A DNA stretch of 64,000 nucleotides from Podocnemis expansa (lineage: Eukaryota; Chordata; Testudines; Podocnemididae), in NCBI GenBank assembly GCA_007922195.1, contig ML682013.1:21764645-21828644 (forward strand), written 5' to 3'. The translations under genes were made by a program, and so were the position numbers. Numbering within the stretch: the first letter of the stretch is position 1; every line of letters starts with the position of its first letter. Below, in pieces: positions 37,080 through 47,405 of this stretch. The notes beneath the pieces were generated by a model. That model saw only the letters and a program-made list of their open reading frames with translations, was not told the origin of the DNA and ran no database searches.

Positions 37080-38800
37080 AAGACTTTTGTTGTCCTTATT
37101 TGTATTTTGTACTTTTTTCAATTCTAACAAAACTTTATTGAGATGTGGAGACCAGAGCTGTATACATTATTCAAGGCATAAGCGTTCTGTGGATTTATAC
37201 AGTGACATTATGGTATTTTTTTCTCATTTTCTCTCTCTCATTATGGCTCCCAACATTATGCTGGCTATTTTGACTGCTTCTGCACACTGAGCAGATGTTT
37301 TCACAAAGCTATCCATCTTCTTTTCCATTAGACCTTCTCCTTCTTTATCCTGTGATTGCTTACTTTGCTTAAAAGCTCTTGGTGAGGGATCTTGTCAAAT
37401 GCATTCTGAAGGTCCAAATCCAGTATATTCTTGAGATCACTGTTGTCTGCTTGCTTAATGACACTTTCTAAGAGTTCTAAAAGATTGTAGGGGCATGATT
37501 TCACTTTATGATAGCTATGTTGATTCTTCCTCCAAAATTGTATTTGTCTCTGATAATTGTGTTCTTTACTATAGTTTCAAACAATTTGCCTGATTCTGAA
37601 GTTAGGCTTACTTGCCTGTAATTGCCAGGATCACCTCTGGAGCCTTTTTTAAAAATTACTGTTATATTAACTGTCCTCTGATCATCTGTTACAGAGGTTG
37701 ATTTTAAACATTAGGTTATGTGCCATAATCAGTAATTCTACAGTTTCATACTCGAGTTGCTTCAGACCTGTTGGGTGAATACTGTCTGGTCCTGGCAGTT
37801 TTTCCACTCTTGAATTTATCAGTTTGATCCATAATCTTCTCTATTGACACCTCTGTCAAGGGCATTTCTTCAGATCTATCATCTAAGATTGGCTTAGCTG
37901 TGTGAATCTTATATCCTCTGTAATGAAGCCCAAAGGTAAGAAATTGTTTAGCTTTTCTGCAGTGGACTTTTGTTCCATGGGTAAATCTTTTACCATCTTT
38001 ATTCTCTAGTGATTCCACTGATTGTTCGGCAGCTTTGCTGCTTCTGAGGTGCTTAATTTTATTGTTGTTGTTCTTCAGATTCTTTTTTAGCCTACATAAT
38101 TATTTTTTGCACTCCACTTCCCAGAGTTTATACTCCTATTTTGTTCACTTGGATTGAATTTCCAATTTTAAAATGGTGCTTTTTTGCTTCTAATTCCCTC
38201 TTTTGCTCTGTTTAACCACAGTGCATTTTTTTTCTGTTTTAATTTGGTGTATTCCTTTAGTTTGAGCCTCTATTCTGTTGTTTTTAAAAAATTTCCAAGC
38301 AAGTAGCTGGCAGTTCACTCTTTTGACAGTTCCTTTTAATTTCTATTTAATTGCTCCCTCATTTATGTGTGGTTCCCCTTTCCCCCCTACAGAGTTGTTA
38401 AATTCAATTATGGTATGGTCACTATTTCTCGTGGTTCAATTCTTTTCACTTCTTGGACCAGATCCAGTATGACAGTTGTGAGTAAATCAAGAATCACCAC
38501 TCCCCTTGTGTATTCCAGGACTAGCTGCTCTAAGAAGTAATAATCAACGATATCCAGAAATTTTGTTTCTGTGTCCCATCATGAGGTGACATTTACCTAG
38601 TCAGTATAGGGCACTTCAAATCCTCCATTATTATTGAGTTTTCTGTATCCTATCTAAACTCACTGGGTATCTTACAATTATTGTCATCATCCTGGTCAAG
38701 TGGTTAGTAGTCTGTTCCTCCTGCTATATTGTTATTATTCAAGCGTGGAATTTCTATCCGCACTATGGTAAAGTTTGCACCATAATCTTTCATGGGAAAG
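37080..38800 (-). mobile_element. CR1/L3-type LINE, decayed
   Basis: A LINE on the minus strand. RT pieces include 'KLPGPDSIHPTGLKQ' (about 37800-37750) and 'LDLQNAFDKIPHQELLSKVS' (about 37430-37370), the motif A region of CR1-group RTs. 38400-38800 corresponds to the upstream endonuclease-to-RT part, and 37080-37330 to the 3' side. The frame is broken many times. CR1 versus L3 cannot be settled by eye. Confidence 0.75.
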
Positions 38801-41703
38801 AAATAATGGAATGAATCACAAAGGAAAAGAAATATAATAAAAGGAAGATATGTAGTTCCTTTACAATTTCTAAATGGGAAATTAACAGTATGCTATAGCT
38901 ATGTACAGTCTCTGACAGATATTACATGACTTTATTAAATTAAGTCACAGAAGCTGTGTTTCAGGAAAGGCTGGCAGGATGCAATTGCTAGCCAGTGCTT
39001 CACTGAGGCTTGAAGATTTAGTTGTCAGTCTAGTATGTGTTCAGATGATGTTGACAGTTGGTGTCGGATTGAACATAATGTAATCTATGAAAATGATGTG
39101 TAATATTTTATCGTGATATAAAATTGTATTTGTCGTTAAAACTGTATTTATTCAAATATTGTATTTTCGCTTTTGAAGACAACCTGAAGATTCTGACTCC
39201 AGTAAAAGATCGATGTTCAGATAGGTGAATGTTATTGAGTCATATCTTGTAGAAATAGCCACTGTACTTGAGCTTGCATGAGTTGTGGCTGTATTTACAA
39301 GCCATAAAGAGATGTTTGCATTCACATAAAAGAGCAAGACTGTGACCAAAGAATTGATTTTCTTTTTTTAATCTTATAACTTGTCTGTAAACATTGATCA
39401 CGCTAAGTGCATTGTAGTCTACCTCTTTAAATTAAGTTAATTGAATCTTGCATTTCTATAATGCCTTTTCATACTGAAGGATCCCAGAACACTGTATGAA
39501 TCTAGATAACTGTATTGGCATCTGTGTACTTATGGTGGTATTACAGCATCCTAAGCAAAATAAGATTTTTTTCTCTGTTTTTGTATGTCTTCTGAACACA
39601 TTCCTACTTTGCAAATTGTCAAAGGCCATGATCACTTGCAGTACTCTCTATATAACAAAAACATAAGATAGATTTGCTAAACTTCACTCATCTACATGTC
39701 TGTTAGAAGTAATATTTTTGACAGGTGAATAAAAAATCATGGTGTTTTTCACTGTCATTGTCAATTTCATAAGAGTGGAGAAGTAGGTGTGGTGGTTGGA
39801 ATGAAAAGTTTCCAAGCAAATTTTATAAGGTTGAAATAAAATAAATATTTTTAATTCTTTTCCCCATCCTCACTGAATTATAGCCAAATATAGATTTAAA
39901 CACAATAGGTCTTTTATCACTCACTGCAGCATTTTGCAGTAGTTTAGGCCAAGATGTGAAGAAAATTGTATCTAATTGAAATCACAACATTCTATGTAGG
40001 CAGAAGGGAGCTACAGTATTTGTACTATTGTGGGCACTAGTGCAGCTACTGCTATGTTTGAAAAACTGCAACATGAGACAATGATCATTTGAGTAAAGGT
40101 GAGGAATGAATGGAGGATCATTACATCTGAAAGCTTGAGGCTCCACAGATTGAGCTAAATGGCTAAAGTCTGTAACTGATTAATATCTTTTATGGATAGG
40201 GCACAAATATGAACATACAGTATAAACTGAAGAGTGGGTTACAAAAGGAATTTAAAGGAATTATAAAGTTTCCTGACTTGACAGCAGCTGTTAATACAAA
40301 ACTAGTTCTTCAGGACTGTCTATGGGGATATCTGCCTACTGAATCAGTCTCCATTTCCAGTAAAACCTGGAGATTTCAATAGGGTGATCTTTTAACCGTT
40401 AATCTGTCCTCTCTTTGCTTAGCCTATGAGATTTGACAATCTAAGATCACAGCCTGACATTGGAGGAAGCTACTCAAAATAAGCCTTTAAGATTATGCTG
40501 TTACCTTAGAATTTAGATCCTTAGTTTATTGAAACCTAGCCTCATTTGAAGGTAAAAAATTATGTATTAAAACACATTGATTCACTTTTTCCTAATTGTG
40601 ATGAAATTATTCAAGGAGCATAAATACCCATTAATGATAAAATGCTTGTATACAGCTTGTTTTAGACTTTTTGTAGTAATGAAAAAGCAAAACAGGGTCT
40701 AATATGTTAAATTACAAGCAAATTAAACAGAAGTTACTGAGAACGGCCTTTTGCCTGTGGTAGCGCTTGTAACATTCAATTATATTTAGGGTAGAAAATC
40801 TAATTGATGAACTTTCTGAAAGTGGTCACTTGGCTTCACTAGCTTTCACCTGTTTTATTGTCTTGTACCCTGGAAAATATACTTCTGAGTTGCAACTTTA
40901 TTTTAATATCATCATCATCATTGGTTCCTTTATTTATTCTTTGCCACATTAATAAGGCATGAACCATCAGTATGAGTTTATCAATGTTCCATTCAGTTCT
41001 AGGCCATAATCGATTAGTTATACTCTTCTGTGTCTTCTGCCCCTTCTGTATGAAAATACTAACCATACAGTCAACCCATTTGTAAGACCCCCCCCGCCCT
41101 CTTCACATTCAATTCCTTCCCAGCTCTCGCCTGATGCCTATAAAAATTTTGCTGAGTTGTTACTCATGAATGTAAGTTACATGGCCTATTTATTTAAATT
41201 TAACATAACTGTGCATTTCTTCTTCCTCTCCCCTTCCCTGATCTCTTCTTGTTTGCCTTTACAGTGTGACTTCCTTAGGGCAGTGAATAGTATTACACAG
41301 GTATGGTACACTTTAAGAATGCTACTGTCTTCCTAAGGGGAAAACTCAATTTAAAACAACTTCCTGTTTTTGCTCCTATAAGCCAATTCAACATTGTTAA
41401 AAATTATAATAAATACTGTTCTTAAGTTATTCTGAATCTCAAGGACTTCATGTCTTTATATTTTTCCATTTTTAAACTGTCAAATTATATTTGATGTTTA
41501 CTGAAATATGGTGAGCACTAAAACTCTTGCTCTTAGCCTTGTTTTGTGAGACAAAAAGAAGATGATGATGATAATAAGTTTATTCTTATGACAATTCGAA
41601 GCAAATCAATACCAGAACATGGTGGTATCTTTAAATGGCTATTAAGACCCTACATAACCATCCTGCTGTACAAAAAATGTTCAAACCTGAAAAAATCTTG
41701 TTG
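38801..41703. other. AT-rich sequence, nothing recognised
   Basis: About 2.9 kb AT-rich DNA up to the sharp GC-rich boundary of the DIRS element. No ORF above 100 codons that does not run into the element. Confidence 0.45.
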
Positions 41704-41879
41704 TTCTTCGAGTGCTGCTCCTGTCCATTCCTTAGTAGGTGTCTGCACGCCCCGTGCACGGCACGCCGGAAATTTTTCCCCTAGAGTACCCGTAGGGTCG
41801 GCTGTGGCGCCCCCTGGAGTGGCGCCGCCGCCACTGCCTATATAGCCACGAGCCGACCCGCCCCTCCTCAGTTCCTTCT
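41704..41879 (+). repeat. Left ITR of DIRS
   Basis: 41725-41879 is the reverse complement of 47406-47560 over 155 positions with a single difference (GCACGCC against GCACACC). The outer 38 bases, 41704-41741, are repeated inverted in the ICR. Confidence 0.95.
41839..41844 (+). promoter_or_regulatory. TATA box in the left ITR
   Basis: CTATATAGCC lies in the ITR some 210 bases before the gag ATG. A TATA box in the ITR is the usual arrangement by which DIRS elements drive their sense transcript. Start of transcription is not shown. Confidence 0.5.
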
Positions 41880-41971
41880 TACCGCCCTGTCGGTCGCTGG
41901 AACGTTCCCTGGCTTCGTGCTGCATTGCACGTGGCCGCGTTATTCGGAGTACCCGAATCTCTTGTTGTTTA

Positions 41972-42010
41972 TAGTTAGTTAGTGTTAGTTAGTTAGTTGT
42001 TAGTTGTTCG
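41972..42010 (+). repeat. GTTA-rich leader repeat
   Basis: 'agttagttagtgttagttag' and continuing GTTA units between the ITR and gag. Likely part of the 5' leader; its role is unknown. Confidence 0.7.
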
Positions 42011-42049
42011 TGTTGGATACTTCGCCCGCCCCGGGCTCGGGGTCGGGCC

Positions 42050-44281
42050 ATGCCGGGCTTTAAAACTTGCGGACGTTGCAAGAAGCCCATGCCCATGGAC
42101 GATCCGCATGGTGATTGCCTTTTGTGCTTGGGCGAGGCTCATCTCACCGAGAGGTGTAAAATCTGTCGTGGCTTCAAGCCAAGGACCCAAAAGGACAGGG
42201 TACAACGCCTGAAGCTGCACCTCATGGAGGAGGCTCTTCGGCCGGTCCCCGGCGATTCGGGGTCCAGCACGGCACCGTCGGTGCGCAGTGCACCGGCCTC
42301 CTCGGCACCGTCTGCGGCACCGAAGCCGGGCCGCACTAAGACGGCAGCAGCGCCTCGGCGCCGTTCCTCCTCCCCGGTGCCGACTAAGAGGAAGCGCCTG
42401 GAGGAGACGTCCCCGCACCGTGCCCCGGTGCGGCAGGGAGACAGCCAGAGCCGCGCTGGCCAGCCGGTCTCTGTATCCCCAGCGTCGTCTCGTGACCCTT
42501 CAGAGGCACGTTTTAGCCCGGGTTCCACTTCTTTGCCGACTCGAGACATTTTGGAGGAGGCCTTGGCCCTGCCGACCACGCCGGAGGCTTTCGCCGCAGC
42601 GCAGGCGCTCGCGGCACCTTCGGCCCCGTCGGTACCGTCGTCGACCTCGGCACCGCGTCCGGCACTGTCGCGAGGGAAGCCGGCTCTTCTACAGAGTCGG
42701 CGCCGCAGTCCGGCACCGTCCCGGGAACACCGGCACCGCTCACCGGCACCGGCACCGCCCCGGGAGCACCGGCACCGCTCACCGGCACCGGCACCGGTCG
42801 TCGCAGCGGCGGGAGCTCCTCCTATCCGATCCCCCCAGCGGCACCGAGAGTCTCCACTTCGCCGTCCACGAGAGAGCTGGCACCGGTCCCCGGTACCGTC
42901 GGCGGCACCGCCATGGTCCCCGCACTCCTCTTCAAGTTCAGCGCCAGAGTCGGTGCCGGACCGCCCCCAACAGGTTGCAGGTCCTGTTCCTCAGTCGGCG
43001 CCGGCGGTTCCGCCCCCTCAGTGGCCCGGCTGGCAGTGGCCCTTCTGGACTCCCTGGGCCGTCCACGCATCTCGAGTGGGCGCTGCGCCCTCCGCTCGCT
43101 CGCAGGTTCGACTCCCTCCATCAGCTGCGCTGGGCGCTCCTCCCCCTGTCGGTACCGGGGAGTTGTCGGAGGTTTGAGTCCTTGCAAGACGAGGCGGACA
43201 GGGAGAGTTTCACTACGGGGGCCCGTAGTGTAACTTCTGGGACACAGTCCAAGGACCCTGAGTTCGAGGAGTCCTCCTCTTCGCCCCCCGATGAAGCGGT
43301 GGCGGGAGCCAAGCCCCTAGCGATCCTGGACGATTCTAGGGTCCACCAGGAGCTCCTTCGTCGGGTGGCAACCGGCCTGAACCTACCAGCCGAGGACATT
43401 GTTGAGGACGCGGACCCTATGGTCGACATTTTGCTCCCAGAGACCCCAGGCCGCGTGGCTTTGCCTTTTATTAAAACTGTGCATAGCACCACCAAGGCGC
43501 TTTGGCATACCCCGGCCTCGATTCCCCCTACGGCCAAATGCGCTGAGCGCAAATACTTTGTTCCCTCTAAGGGCTACGAACATTTTTATTCTCATCCCGC
43601 CCCTAATTCCTTGGTGGTTGCGGCGGCGAATGAGCGAGAGCGGCAAGGTCGACCAGGGTCCACCCCTAAGTCCAAGGACTCAAAAAACTGGACCTGTTTG
43701 GCCGCAAGGTCTACTCTACTGGGGGGTTGGAGCTGAGGATAGCAAACCAACAAGCTATCCTCAGCCGTTATGTCTTTAACGCCTGGTCCGCCATGGAGCG
43801 TTTTAGTGAGAACTTGGAGCAGGACTCCAGGGCGGCCTTCTCCGCGTCCATCCAGGAGGGCAAGGTGGTATCTAAGGCCCTCCTGCAATCTGCTTTGGAC
43901 GCAGCCGATGCTGCCGCACGCTCCATGGCTACGGGGGTGACTATAAGGCGCTCTGCTTGGCTGCAAGCGTCTGGGTTGCCCCTGGAGGTCCAACACACCA
44001 TCCAGGACCTGCCCTTTGAAGGGCCTGATCTGTTTCCTCCCCAGACTGACACTCGTCTCCAGACGTTAAAAGATTCACGGGCGCTGGTTAAGTCCTTGGG
44101 TCTTCACACTCCGGCAAGCCAGAGGAAGCCGTTTAAGCCAGCGCCTCCTCCTTCGCGTCCCTACTTCCGCCGCCAGGACGAGGACCGGCGAAGGGGTAGA
44201 GGGCCACGTCGGCCGGCTAGCCGTCACCCTAGTGGACAAGGTCCCTCGCGCCCATCGGGGGGTGCAAAGAAGACCTTTTGA
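42050..44281 (+). CDS. DIRS gag-like ORF1, two frame breaks
   Basis: Nucleocapsid-like first ORF. It opens MPGFKTCGRCKKPM and has paired Cys (C7/C10, C23/C26, C36/C39) with His 31, a zinc-binding pattern typical of DIRS gag. A Ser/Pro/Arg-rich middle follows with tandem 'EHRHRSPAPAP' units. The conserved C-terminal part includes 'LFGRKVYSTGG', 'LRIANQQAILSRYVFNAW' and a basic Arg-rich tail. The frame is lost at 43173-43175 (one extra T in TTT, then stop at 43175) and regained at 43682-43688 (A6 run), so it would read as about 740 codons if both 1-base changes were absent. Both lie in homopolymers: decay, sequencing error, or for the second a programmed shift. The end overlaps the RT start by 50 bases. 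Confidence 0.85.
43682..43688 (+). promoter_or_regulatory. Slippery heptamer A AAA AAC in gag
   Basis: In the incoming frame (codons TCA AAA AAC) this is a textbook -1 slippery site, X XXY YYZ. A -1 slip here leads exactly into the frame of the gag C-terminal domain. The upstream +1 break is its mirror, so chance decay is equally possible. Confidence 0.35.
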
Positions 44282-46211
44282 AAGTCAGCTCGGGGGAGAC
44301 GTACCGATCACCCAGGATCCAAACACCCTTATTTTTTACAACAGACTGTCCCATTATGCGCCCCGTTGGCGCCTGATTACGAAAGACCGCTGGGTTCTCA
44401 GGACGGTTCAGGAGGGCTACTCCCTCCAATTTTCTTCATTACCCCCCTCGGCCCCTCCTATGCCTCGTGGTGCCCTGCGGGACCAGGCCCACCGGCTCGC
44501 CCTACAAGAGGAAGTGCGGGCCCTGCTCCAAAAAGGAGCAGTCGAAGAAGTCCCACCGTCCTGCAGGGGCAAGGGGTTTTATTCCCGTTACTTCCTTGTC
44601 CCCAAGGCCAAAGGGGGCCTGAGGCCCATACTGGACTTGCGCCGGCTCAACCGGTTCCTGCGCAAAATCCGGTTCAGGATGGTCTCCCTCGCCTCCATTG
44701 TTCCCTCTCTGGATCCGGGCGATTGGTACGCCGCCCTCGATTTACAAGACGCGTACTTCCACATCGCGATTCATCCGCGACACAGGAAGTTTCTGTGTTT
44801 CGTGGTGGGGCATGCCCACCTACAGTTCACCGTCCTCCCCTTTGGACTCTCCGCCGCTCCGAGAGTCTTCACAAAGTGCCTAGCGGTCGTGGCGGCTCAC
44901 CTCCGAAAGCAAGGAGTCGCGCTCTTCCCATACCTCGACGACTGGTTGATCGTGGGGAGATCGCGGCAGGAGGTCTTCGCCCACCTAAGCGTGACCCGGT
45001 CCCTGTTCACTCGCTTGGGCCTGCTAATAAATGTTCAAAAGTCGACTCTATCTCCTGCCCAACGGACCGCCCCTATGAACTCTGTCCTCGATTCCACATC
45101 GGTGCAGGCAAGCCTCCCAGCCAGCCGCTTCCAGACGATAAAGCAGACAATAGACTTGCTGGTGCGGTTTCCTCGGGTATCGGCCCGCGAGTGCCTTCGC
45201 ATATTGGGTCTCATGGCCGCTTGCACATTTGTGGTTCCCTTCGCCCGTCTGCGAATGCGGCCCTTCCAGTTGTGGCTTGCGACAGTGTTCCGCCCGGGGC
45301 GGGACAATCTGGACGCCATGTTATCTGTGCCGCCGGTGGTGCTCGAGTCCCTGAGTTGGTGGACGCGTACCCCCAACTTGTGCTCCGGAGTCCCGTTCCG
45401 TTCCCCTCAGCCTTCCCTGCGCCTGACTACGGATGCATCCGATGTCGGCTGGGGCGCTCATCTCGGAGCTCTCCGAACTCAGGGCATGTGGGGAACAGCA
45501 GACTTGCCCCTACACATCAATGTAAAGGAGCTGAGGGCGATCCGGCTTGCTTGCCGGGTATTTCGGGACCAACTCCGGGGTCGGTCGGTATCGGTTCATA
45601 CCGACAATACCACTGCAATGTACTACATAAACAAACAAGGTGGTACTCGCTCACCCCTCCTTTGTCGGGAGGCCATGCGGCTCTGGGAGTTTTGCATTCG
45701 CCACGAGATCCGACCGGTGGCGTCGTATATTCCCGGCCTCCGGAACTGCTTAGCGGACAACCTCAGCCGGAGGTTTCTCACGCACGAGTGGTCCCTTCAC
45801 CCGGAAGTGACGGATTCGATCTTCCGGAGGTGGGGTTATCCCCTTCTGGATCTTTTCGCCTCTCGGGTCAACACAAAATGCCGGAGTTTCTGCTCCTTTC
45901 GGGGTCGCAGCCCCGGCTCCATAGGGGACGCCTTCGAGATCCACTGGGGCGGCCGGGGTCTCCTGTACGCCTTTCCCCCGACCCCACTGGTGGCCAAGGT
46001 GCTGTACAAACTGAAGACGGACAAGGCGCTGGTCGTCTTGGTCGCTCCCGCCTGGCCCAGGCAACATTGGTTTACGACCCTGGTGCGGTGGTCCCAGCGC
46101 CAGCCGATTCCGCTTCCGCTCAGACTGGACTTATTGTCCCAGGACGGCGGGAGCCTGCTTCATCCCAACCTGGAGGCCCTGCATCTCCACGCGTGGTGCC
46201 TCCGTGGCTGA
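44232..46211 (+). CDS. DIRS reverse transcriptase / RNase H / methyltransferase-like ORF
   Basis: 659 codons, unbroken. RT: 'LVPKAKGGLRPILDLRRLN' (res. 122-140), motif A 'LDLQDAYFHI' with Asp170, 'FTVLPFGLSAAPRVF', and catalytic YLDD at 234-237. RNase H: 'TTDASDVGWGAH' (Asp401), Glu433 in 'NVKELRAI', Asp458 in 'HTDNTTAMYYIN', and Asp509 in 'LADNLSRR'. The C-terminal part (about 539-615: 'LDLFASRVNTKC', 'YAFPPTPLVAKVL', 'LVAPAWPRQHWF') fits the Dam-like methyltransferase domain usual in DIRS; 'AFPP' stands where NPP-type motifs are expected, so activity is doubtful. The product copies element RNA into DNA. The ATG overlaps gag in another frame. Confidence 0.95.
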   Translation: MDKVPRAHRGVQRRPFESQLGGDVPITQDPNTLIFYNRLSHYAPRWRLITKDRWVLRTVQEGYSLQFSSLPPSAPPMPRGALRDQAHRLALQEEVRALLQKGAVEEVPPSCRGKGFYSRYFLVPKAKGGLRPILDLRRLNRFLRKIRFRMVSLASIVPSLDPGDWYAALDLQDAYFHIAIHPRHRKFLCFVVGHAHLQFTVLPFGLSAAPRVFTKCLAVVAAHLRKQGVALFPYLDDWLIVGRSRQEVFAHLSVTRSLFTRLGLLINVQKSTLSPAQRTAPMNSVLDSTSVQASLPASRFQTIKQTIDLLVRFPRVSARECLRILGLMAACTFVVPFARLRMRPFQLWLATVFRPGRDNLDAMLSVPPVVLESLSWWTRTPNLCSGVPFRSPQPSLRLTTDASDVGWGAHLGALRTQGMWGTADLPLHINVKELRAIRLACRVFRDQLRGRSVSVHTDNTTAMYYINKQGGTRSPLLCREAMRLWEFCIRHEIRPVASYIPGLRNCLADNLSRRFLTHEWSLHPEVTDSIFRRWGYPLLDLFASRVNTKCRSFCSFRGRSPGSIGDAFEIHWGGRGLLYAFPPTPLVAKVLYKLKTDKALVVLVAPAWPRQHWFTTLVRWSQRQPIPLPLRLDLLSQDGGSLLHPNLEALHLHAWCLRG

Positions 46212-47242
46212 CGGGTGCTGAGCTGCTATGCTCCTCCCCGGTGCGGACAGTATTGTGTGGTAGCAGGAAGCCCACCACAAGGTCCACGTACGTTGCAAAG
46301 TGGCTCCGGTTTGCGCGCTGGGCTTCGGAGCAAGGAGAGGACCCGGAGCTGGTTTCGGTTCACCACCTCCTGGACTACTTGTGGCATTTGAAGTCAGAGG
46401 GTCTGGCGTTGTCCTCCTTGAGGGTACACCTAGCGGCGATTGCGGCCTTTCGCCACGCCCCCGGGGGTGCCTCCTTGTTCACGGTTCCCCTGGTTAAGCA
46501 TTTCCTGGTGGGTCTTTCTAAGCTGTACCCAACTATTAAGGCACCCACAGTCCAATGGGACCTGAATACAGTCCTTGTTAAACTCACTGGGGCCCCCTTT
46601 GAACCACTGGCGACCTGCTCCCTTCTGTATTTGTCATGGAAGGTTGCCTTCTTGGTGGCTGTCACATCAGCCAGGCGGGTGTCCGAACTGCGTGCTTTGG
46701 TGGCTGATCCGCCGTATACGCAGTTTTTTAAGGACAAAGTACAGCTTCGCCCGCACCCTTCCTTCAGGCCTAAGGTGGTGTCGCCCTTTCATCTAAATCA
46801 GGACATCTCCTTACCGGTTTTCTACCCGAAACCCCATGCGTCAGAGGAGGAGCGGCGTCTCCACTCCCTAGACGTGCGCCGGGCACTCGCTTTCTACATA
46901 GAACGGACTAGGCCTTTCCGAAAGACCCCCCAGCTCTTCGTCACTGTGGCGGACAATAAAAAAGGCCAACCGGTGTCCTCACAACTCATCGCCTCCTGGA
47001 TTGTGGCCTGCATTAAAGAATGCTACAAACTGGGCGGCAGGCACCTACCGCGGGTAACGGCGCACTCCACTCGGGCGCAGGCGGCTTCCACTGCCTTCCT
47101 CGCCGGGGTCCCGATTGCCGACATCTGCCGGGCGGCAACGTGGTCCACCCCGCATACGTTCTCGCAGCACTATGCCGTCACCCAGCAAGCTCAGCAGGAC
47201 GCTGCGGTGGGCAGAGCGGTGCTTCAGTCCATTTCCTTGTGA
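45878..47242 (+). CDS. DIRS tyrosine recombinase
   Basis: The recombinase that integrates circular DIRS DNA. The core begins about 46250 ('RKPTTRSTYVAKWLRFARW', a core-binding region). Catalytic residues: Arg at 46676 in 'SARRVSELRAL', His 47063 and Arg 47072 in 'TAHSTRAQAAS', Trp 47141 in 'CRAATWSTPHTF', and nucleophile Tyr 47171 in 'SQHYAV'. It ends 'RAVLQSISL' 32 bases before the ICR. It lies in the -1 frame relative to RT and its frame is open from 44366. The only nearby Met is at 45878 inside the methyltransferase-like region, chosen as the latest possible ATG start; a -1 shift near the RT stop (46209-46211) is an alternative. No gene-breaking change is seen. Confidence 0.93.
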   Translation: MPEFLLLSGSQPRLHRGRLRDPLGRPGSPVRLSPDPTGGQGAVQTEDGQGAGRLGRSRLAQATLVYDPGAVVPAPADSASAQTGLIVPGRREPASSQPGGPASPRVVPPWLTGAELLCSSPVRTVLCGSRKPTTRSTYVAKWLRFARWASEQGEDPELVSVHHLLDYLWHLKSEGLALSSLRVHLAAIAAFRHAPGGASLFTVPLVKHFLVGLSKLYPTIKAPTVQWDLNTVLVKLTGAPFEPLATCSLLYLSWKVAFLVAVTSARRVSELRALVADPPYTQFFKDKVQLRPHPSFRPKVVSPFHLNQDISLPVFYPKPHASEEERRLHSLDVRRALAFYIERTRPFRKTPQLFVTVADNKKGQPVSSQLIASWIVACIKECYKLGGRHLPRVTAHSTRAQAASTAFLAGVPIADICRAATWSTPHTFSQHYAVTQQAQQDAAVGRAVLQSISL

Positions 47243-47274
47243 TGTCTCCCACCTCCGAGGTATGGCTTGTTATT

Positions 47275-47372
47275 CACCTACTAAGGAATGGACAGGAGCA
47301 GCACTCGAAGAAGAAGAAGAGGTTACTTGCCTGTAACCGGTGTTCTTCGAGAGGTGTGCTCCTGGCCATTCC
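47275..47372 (+). repeat. Internal complementary region (ICR)
   Basis: 47275-47312 is the exact reverse complement of the left end 41704-41741 (38 of 38). 47313-47372 is the exact reverse complement of the right end 47554-47613 (60 of 60). In DIRS elements the ICR serves as template to restore the outer ends and close the circle. It immediately follows the recombinase stop. Confidence 0.96.
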
Positions 47373-47405
47373 CAATCCCTCCCACCTCCCCTCAGACAGT
47401 AGGGT

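Noticed and set aside
43105..43115. GGTTCGACTCC, a tRNA B-box-like string
   Set aside because: Inside gag; no A box, no cloverleaf, no acceptor stem.
42288..43170. First part of the 482-codon frame
   Set aside because: Arg-rich shadow of gag; only its part after about 43175 is gag coding sequence.
44366..45877. N-terminal part of the 958-codon ORF as a gene of its own
   Set aside because: No recognisable domain; shadow of RT, although its openness is reported as a finding.
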